Both the position numbers and the translations under genes were made by a program. 64,000 bases of DNA from Isoetes taiwanensis (lineage: Eukaryota > Streptophyta > Lycopodiopsida > Isoetales > Isoetaceae). The stretch is taken from contig JAJEKV010000078.1 of NCBI GenBank assembly GCA_021234155.1, positions 746,001-810,000 on the forward strand, given 5' to 3'. Below the pieces are notes generated by a model. The model did not search any database. It had not been told where the DNA came from and saw only the letters and a program-made list of their open reading frames with translations. Below are positions 59,806 through 64,000 of the stretch, one piece after another. The first letter of the stretch is position 1; the number at the start of each line of letters is the position of its first letter.

Positions 59806-60202
59806 GGGCGCATTGATCGAGAATACACGGAATACAGAACCCTATTCAAGGTATTTAATTTGCCACAGAATACACACTGTGTGGAGAGTATTATGCTTGC
59901 ATGAATTTGAGATATTTCCTTGCCTTCACTTAATATGCTTTGCATGAGTTTGAGTTATTATGCTTTGCATGAATTTTAAGTATTACCATCAGTTAATGCT
60001 CTGATTGTCCGTTTTGTAGAACATAATTATGCTCTGTTTTATAGAATATAGCAGTGTTAGACAGTTGGAGATAGCAATGTTCAATGAGGTTAAATAGTGT
60101 GAAATATGGATTCATGAAGGGTATGCAAAAGCTTAAAATGTGGATGCAAAATAATTTAGTTTCAAATTCACGCATAGCATGGTCAATAATAGGAGCTACC
60201 AA

Positions 60203-60253
60203 CACGCCAAGCGTGATTTGTACTAATTTAGGTTTAAATGCACGCCAAGCGTG
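60203..60253. repeat. Pair of identical palindromes
   Basis: cacgccaagcgtgat occurs at 60,203-60,217 and 60,241-60,255, separated by 38 bp start to start, just upstream of an acceptor-like tcttttacag and the coding piece at 60,301. Confidence 0.9.
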
Positions 60254-61040
60254 ATCTCTTGTTCTGAAAAGTACTCTAAAAAGTGCTCATCTTCTTTTAC
60301 AGTGCTCAAGAGGAAGAAAACCCCTAATAATTCGGGTTCTAATCCTGCCAAGAAAGCAAGGGCAGACGACCCAGATGTAGTACCATATGATCTCACCTTA
60401 GATGATGAAGGGGCGATTCTTATAGCAACCGCGACCCCTGCACATACGAGGAGGAAATGGGCGAGGGTGCCGAAGTGGTGCGTTGACCTTGCCAAGACAA
60501 ATGGCAAGCTCGACTTAACTCTCTTCGAGGAAAAAGGAAGCGGACAAGATGGCCAAACAAGGGATCCTAATCTCTTGTGAGGAAGAGGATGACACCAAGC
60601 GCAAATTGCTCTTGGAGATTACGAAGCGAAAAGAAAGATCCGCTCGGACTTACTCCTTTGTAGAGCTCGCATACAAGGATACGTTCATGAAGACAGATGT
60701 GAGCGGTGAGACATGTTTTAAGTATGGTTGGCCAACCAATGTAGCGATTCGCCAATATCTATTTGCCAAGGGGTTCTGGTATTTGTGCGTAGAGGCATGT
60801 TCACTAAACAGACACCAAGTCACTATTTGCAGCAAGCTAGGGGAATTAAGTGACTTGAAAGCTTCTAAGAGGGTCCTAGATCTAGGGAAGGATGTTCAAC
60901 TGCGGTTTGTCGAAGGCATGGAGGCTTGTTTTTTGAGAATGAAGCGGACAGAGTGGCGCAGACTAGAGGCCATGAACAAGCTGAATAAATACTCGACCAT
61001 TATCCATTGGGTCTTAAGGAAACTTTTGCGATCCATGTGA
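60251..61040 (+). pseudogene. Unidentified coding piece, frameshifted
   Basis: The first frame (from about 60,301 if an intron ends there) reads RKKTPNNSGSNPAKKARADD, LTLDDEGAILIATATPAH and RRKWARVPKWCVDLAKTNGK. Near 60,535 the frame shifts and continues MAKQGILISCEEEDDTKRKL, SFVELAYKDTFMKTD, YGWPTNVAIRQYLFAKGFWY and LGELSDLKASKRVLDLGKDV to a stop at 61,040. It has a basic, low-complexity head, then a globular mixed alpha/beta body. I recognise no domain. Its position before the methyltransferase-like region, on the same strand, suggests that both belong to one element or one long gene. Confidence 0.45.
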
Positions 61041-61475
61041 AGTCCCTCATCCGTTCACCAAGCTCCATTTATGTTAGCGAGAAGATATGATCCAAAGACA
61101 TGCCATGGAGATTGTTGAGCATGATTACTAATCGGGTCAAATGCCTATGCCGGTGGATGTGCTACCTTGGGATATGATCTCGAACAAGCTTTGTTGTGTG
61201 GGCCGAACTTCCGGGAGATATTGTTAAATGAAAATATTAAATTGTCGTCATCGGCAAACGTCTGTTGAGGCACGAAGGCCCTCATCGCAAAAGCAGAACA
61301 AAAACAGGCCAAAGCGCGTTCTACAATCACTATGCATTATAGGAGGTGTCATTATCTTGGATGCCAATACTTCACCGCTTGATTTGGGTGAGATTAGTGC
61401 AACTTTGAATGAAATGGGGAAGACATTTCTATACAAAAAGGTAACTAAGCGCATTAGGATGTTAGCATTTTAATA
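61041..61475 (+). pseudogene. Continuation of the unidentified coding series
   Basis: The best frame at 61,228-61,473 contains SLCIIGGVIILDANTSPLDL and ISATLNEMGKTFLYKKVTKR. It has no recognised family and is separated from the previous piece by stops. Likely the tail of the same decayed gene, ending just before the palindrome array. Confidence 0.3.
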
Positions 61476-61478
61476 TTC

Positions 61479-61885
61479 CACGCCGGTCGTGCTTTCAATT
61501 CAATTGAATTCACGCGGCTGGTTTCATAAATTGAATTCACGCCCGGTGTTTTCAAATCAAACCAATTCACGCCCGGCGTGTTTTCAAATCAATCAATTCA
61601 CGCCCGGGCGTGTTTTCAAATCAACTTTGGTTTCATAAATTGTATTCACGCCCGCGTGTTTTCAAATCAAACCAATTCGCGCGGCGTGTTTTCAAATCAA
61701 TCGAATTCCGCCCGGCGTGTTTTCAAATCAATGGTTGATTTGAAAACGGGCGCTGGCGATTGATTTGAAAAAACACCTGGCGTGAATTGGTTTGATTTCT
61801 AACACGCTGGCGGAATTGCATTAGTAACTTTATTCATTTCACGCCCGGTGATTTTTCTCTTGATCAATTCTATTCAAATCGGCGG
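61479..61885. repeat. Array of about a dozen CACGCC..GGCGTG palindromes
   Basis: Palindromes near 61,479, 61,510, 61,536, 61,568, 61,599, 61,645, 61,677, 61,706, 61,746, 61,775, 61,801, 61,838 and 61,878 are spaced roughly 25-45 bp. They are separated by ttttcaaatcaa-type spacers; typical cores are cacgcccggcgtg and cacgcccgggcgtg. Around 61,730 the spacers switch orientation (ttttcaaatcaatgg, then ttgatttgaaaa), so the array is itself inverted about this point. Confidence 0.92.
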
Positions 61886-61899
61886 CGTGTTTCTATTCT

Positions 61900-63657
61900 A
61901 TGATCGCGATTCAATGTCCGTACTATTGCGGTCCATACGTTGAACAACTGCGCCACGCCCGTCAACGATGGGTGGAATATGGCTGCCCATTGCCCACCGC
62001 ATGGCGGGTCAAAGTCCGAGGCATTCAAGCTCTTTGGAGGCGGACTCATCGCATACAATTATCTGAGAAGAAGAAGACCGCAAGAAAATCAAAGAAAAAA
62101 GGTGGTGATGACATTGCGGATCCTTTACAAAGCTCATCTAGCGGTCGGGACCAACGGACTTCGTATAAGATTGTGTTTTGTAAGGAGGCGGTATGGCTCA
62201 AGTGGAATGAATTACGGGACGCTTATGCAAGGAAAGCTGCGCGGATACTATGGGTAGGGTGCCCTCCTGTTGATGTAAGCATCTTTGACTTGAATGTGAC
62301 AGAGATGAGAAAGACTCGGGGGCTAGGCGGCCATTTGAGACCATTTGGGTTTTAGACCGGTGCTTAAAGAAGGAAGTCTTATACAAGAAGGGTGCTTTCA
62401 CCAAGGATAGGATGTCCTTCGTTGAGTCTTTGCGACCATGTAAAGGATGTACGTTACAATGAAGTCAATTTGTAGGAGCTGAGTTACAAAGGCTATCGGG
62501 GGATGTGGCATTATCACGAAATTGGATTCTTTGGACAAATACAAAGGTCGATGTAATGATGACATCAAGAAGTTTGTATTCTGGTCAAAGGACTTCCTAA
62601 AGAATTGGAAGGCTAAAAATACAAAACATAAGGAGACTCTACCCCTAAGGTACTTGGCCGAGTTGAGAAGAAAAGTGGCCCTTGTGAAGAAGATTCTTGG
62701 AGAAGACGACAATTGTCCGATGATTAGGTCTCCATTGGGTACAAAGGTCTCTTGCCGTAATCAACTTCGGCCTTAAAAATATATCACTCTTTGTGTTGGA
62801 TAGCGGGGGTGGGAGAGGAGATATGGGCATGAACGGAAGGACTCTGGCAGACTTCTTTACCGGTTGTATAGGATTGACAACCGAGAGGTCCTTCACTATT
62901 GTCATCGTTTGTCCTTGGTGAGTCACATCTGCATGCACTATCCGGCCGCTCATGATCCGGAGTGCCTCAAAGTTATTAGGGAGGGATGCCTAATATATGA
63001 TGTTAAGGATAATGAGTGCAGCGAACACATACGGAAGATGGCACATGTGATCTTCATTATGATAGCCATGCTATCGGGGCGAGGAATATGATATTGCTAA
63101 GGCCAAGGGTGACAATAGCGGTGCATGGGAATGTTTTCTTCTAGATGATCCGGACTTAAGAACTATATTCTTTCATACGGATCGGGATCGGTCGAAACGA
63201 GGATGAGTCGAGAAGAGGATGAGGATCGGGACCCCCTCCTAAGTGGGGAAATCAAGCACGAGCTACAAACTAAGGAGAAGGGCCCCTTAAATAAAATGGA
63301 TTTCCCCGTCTATGGTCGCTTACCTCGTCGAGGCATTTGCTCCAATTGATACAACCTGCTTGGAGCTTCATGTTGGAGGTTATATTGCCCGAGAGGCTCT
63401 TATGGGTGCAAGAAGATGTCCTTTGCTTTGTGAGTGATGAGCGGGCCAAAGACTTTCTTGAACCATTCCTCATGCATGTGCTTGCCAAGTCTCCTAAAGG
63501 CCCTTATGGCAACCTGAAATCATCAGCAATCAAAAGTCTCGTAGACTTGTCCAATTCGAAAGTGGACGTTGCTTCTGGAGAGGGAACTAGTAATCTGCAG
63601 CCTGATAAGGAAAGCAGTAATGAACAAATAGTCGCTAAACCGGCTGCTCAAAAGTAA
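61900..63657 (+). pseudogene. Permuted DNA-methyltransferase-like gene (N-4/N-6 type), frameshifted
   Basis: Pieces in order: CPYYCGPYVEQLRHARQRWV, a basic linker (EKKKTARKSKKKGG), KEAVWLKWNELRDAYARKAA, WHYHEIGFFGQIQ, NISLFVLDSGGG (near 62,780; position of the catalytic DPPY/DPPW-like motif IV, here with S-G in place of P-P), HYCHRLSLVSHICMHYPAAH, GAWECFLLDDPDLRTIF, then LVEAFAPIDTTCLELHVGGY and IAREALMGARRCPLLCE near 63,320-63,420, which fits the AdoMet-binding motif I with its downstream acidic residue. Motif IV before motif I is the permuted order of many DNA amino-methyltransferases. The C-terminal frame ends AAQK at 63,657. Many frame breaks and a degraded motif IV argue that this copy is dead. 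Homology is proposed from motif layout only. Confidence 0.4.
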
Positions 63658-63659
63658 TC

Positions 63660-64000
63660 GCGGATGGCGGCGAACTTAGGGAATATTTTTGCCCACATTG
63701 CGGGTGATGCAAGCAACAATAGAGTAGATTCACGGGTTAACAATGAACATATTGATGTGGAAACCGAAAATGAAGGCAAACGGCGCCTCTAGTGATTCGC
63801 TGGGTTTGCCAAATCAATAGTAAAATAATGTCGGTTGTGAAGGACGCAATGAACTAATAGAAAAATAACAATTCTAATAAATGTCGGAAGAAGGCGAAGA
63901 TTAAGGGTGGCGAAGGGGAGAATGGCCTTGGATGATGGCAAATAAACCGAAGATGATAGGTATGGCCTTGCCCGCGAAATCGCCACGCGTGATTTAATTT
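63660..64000. other. Window end, unassigned
   Basis: No frame of note. A palindrome-related ccacgcgtgat lies at 63,983-63,993, so the palindrome-bearing region continues beyond the window. Confidence 0.5.

Overview
The window looks like a repeat-dense nuclear segment of a land plant, most likely a non-seed vascular plant such as a fern or lycophyte. The host-type sequences I can recognise are plant families: a SULTR sulfate transporter, plant-type NAD-dependent glycerol-3-phosphate dehydrogenase, NADP-malic enzyme, a pentatricopeptide repeat and a BTB domain. Their GT-AG introns are preserved and almost all are broken. The taxonomic guess is an inference from the mobile-element mix (L1-type LINEs, a DIRS-like element, a Crypton-like tyrosine recombinase, a DUF7869-like transposase); no marker gene proves it. 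I found no rRNA, tRNA or CRISPR array and no host gene that is clearly intact.

Layout. 1-12 kb: AT-rich non-coding DNA, an inverted SULTR remnant (about 5.5-5.9 kb), two faint runs of exon-like pieces that I could not name, and the first copies of a dispersed repeat. 12.5-17.9 kb: a very large foldback made of subterminal modules, arrays of short GAATCT-based units and a central (AT)n tract, with right-hand parts inverted relative to left. 21.4-27.35 kb: a nearly full-length but frameshifted L1-type LINE with poly(A) tail and a 15-bp target-site duplication. 29.9-31.16 kb: a non-coding, poly(A)-tailed retroposon on the minus strand.

35-49 kb: a graveyard of intron-containing gene pieces (malic enzyme, enoyl-CoA hydratase, glycerol-3-phosphate dehydrogenase split by a 394-bp terminal-inverted-repeat element, PPR, BTB) mixed with two 3' ends of another LINE family, a Crypton-like recombinase C-terminus and a DIRS-like element that has lost its reverse-transcriptase core. 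49.6-55.5 kb: a 452-bp tandem duplication and a decayed transposase-like element, with a small inverted-repeat element nearby.

55.9-64 kb differs from the rest. It has TATA-box promoter modules in duplicate, an intact-looking small acidic gene with one intron, a roughly 44-bp-arm hairpin, a frameshifted gene series that includes a permuted DNA-methyltransferase-like protein, and more than twenty copies of a short palindrome of the type CACGC..GCGTG placed between the coding pieces. This is the best candidate for an undescribed system: possibly a DNA transposon or virus-like insertion whose genes are punctuated by palindromic sites. The link between palindromes and genes is an inference from position only.
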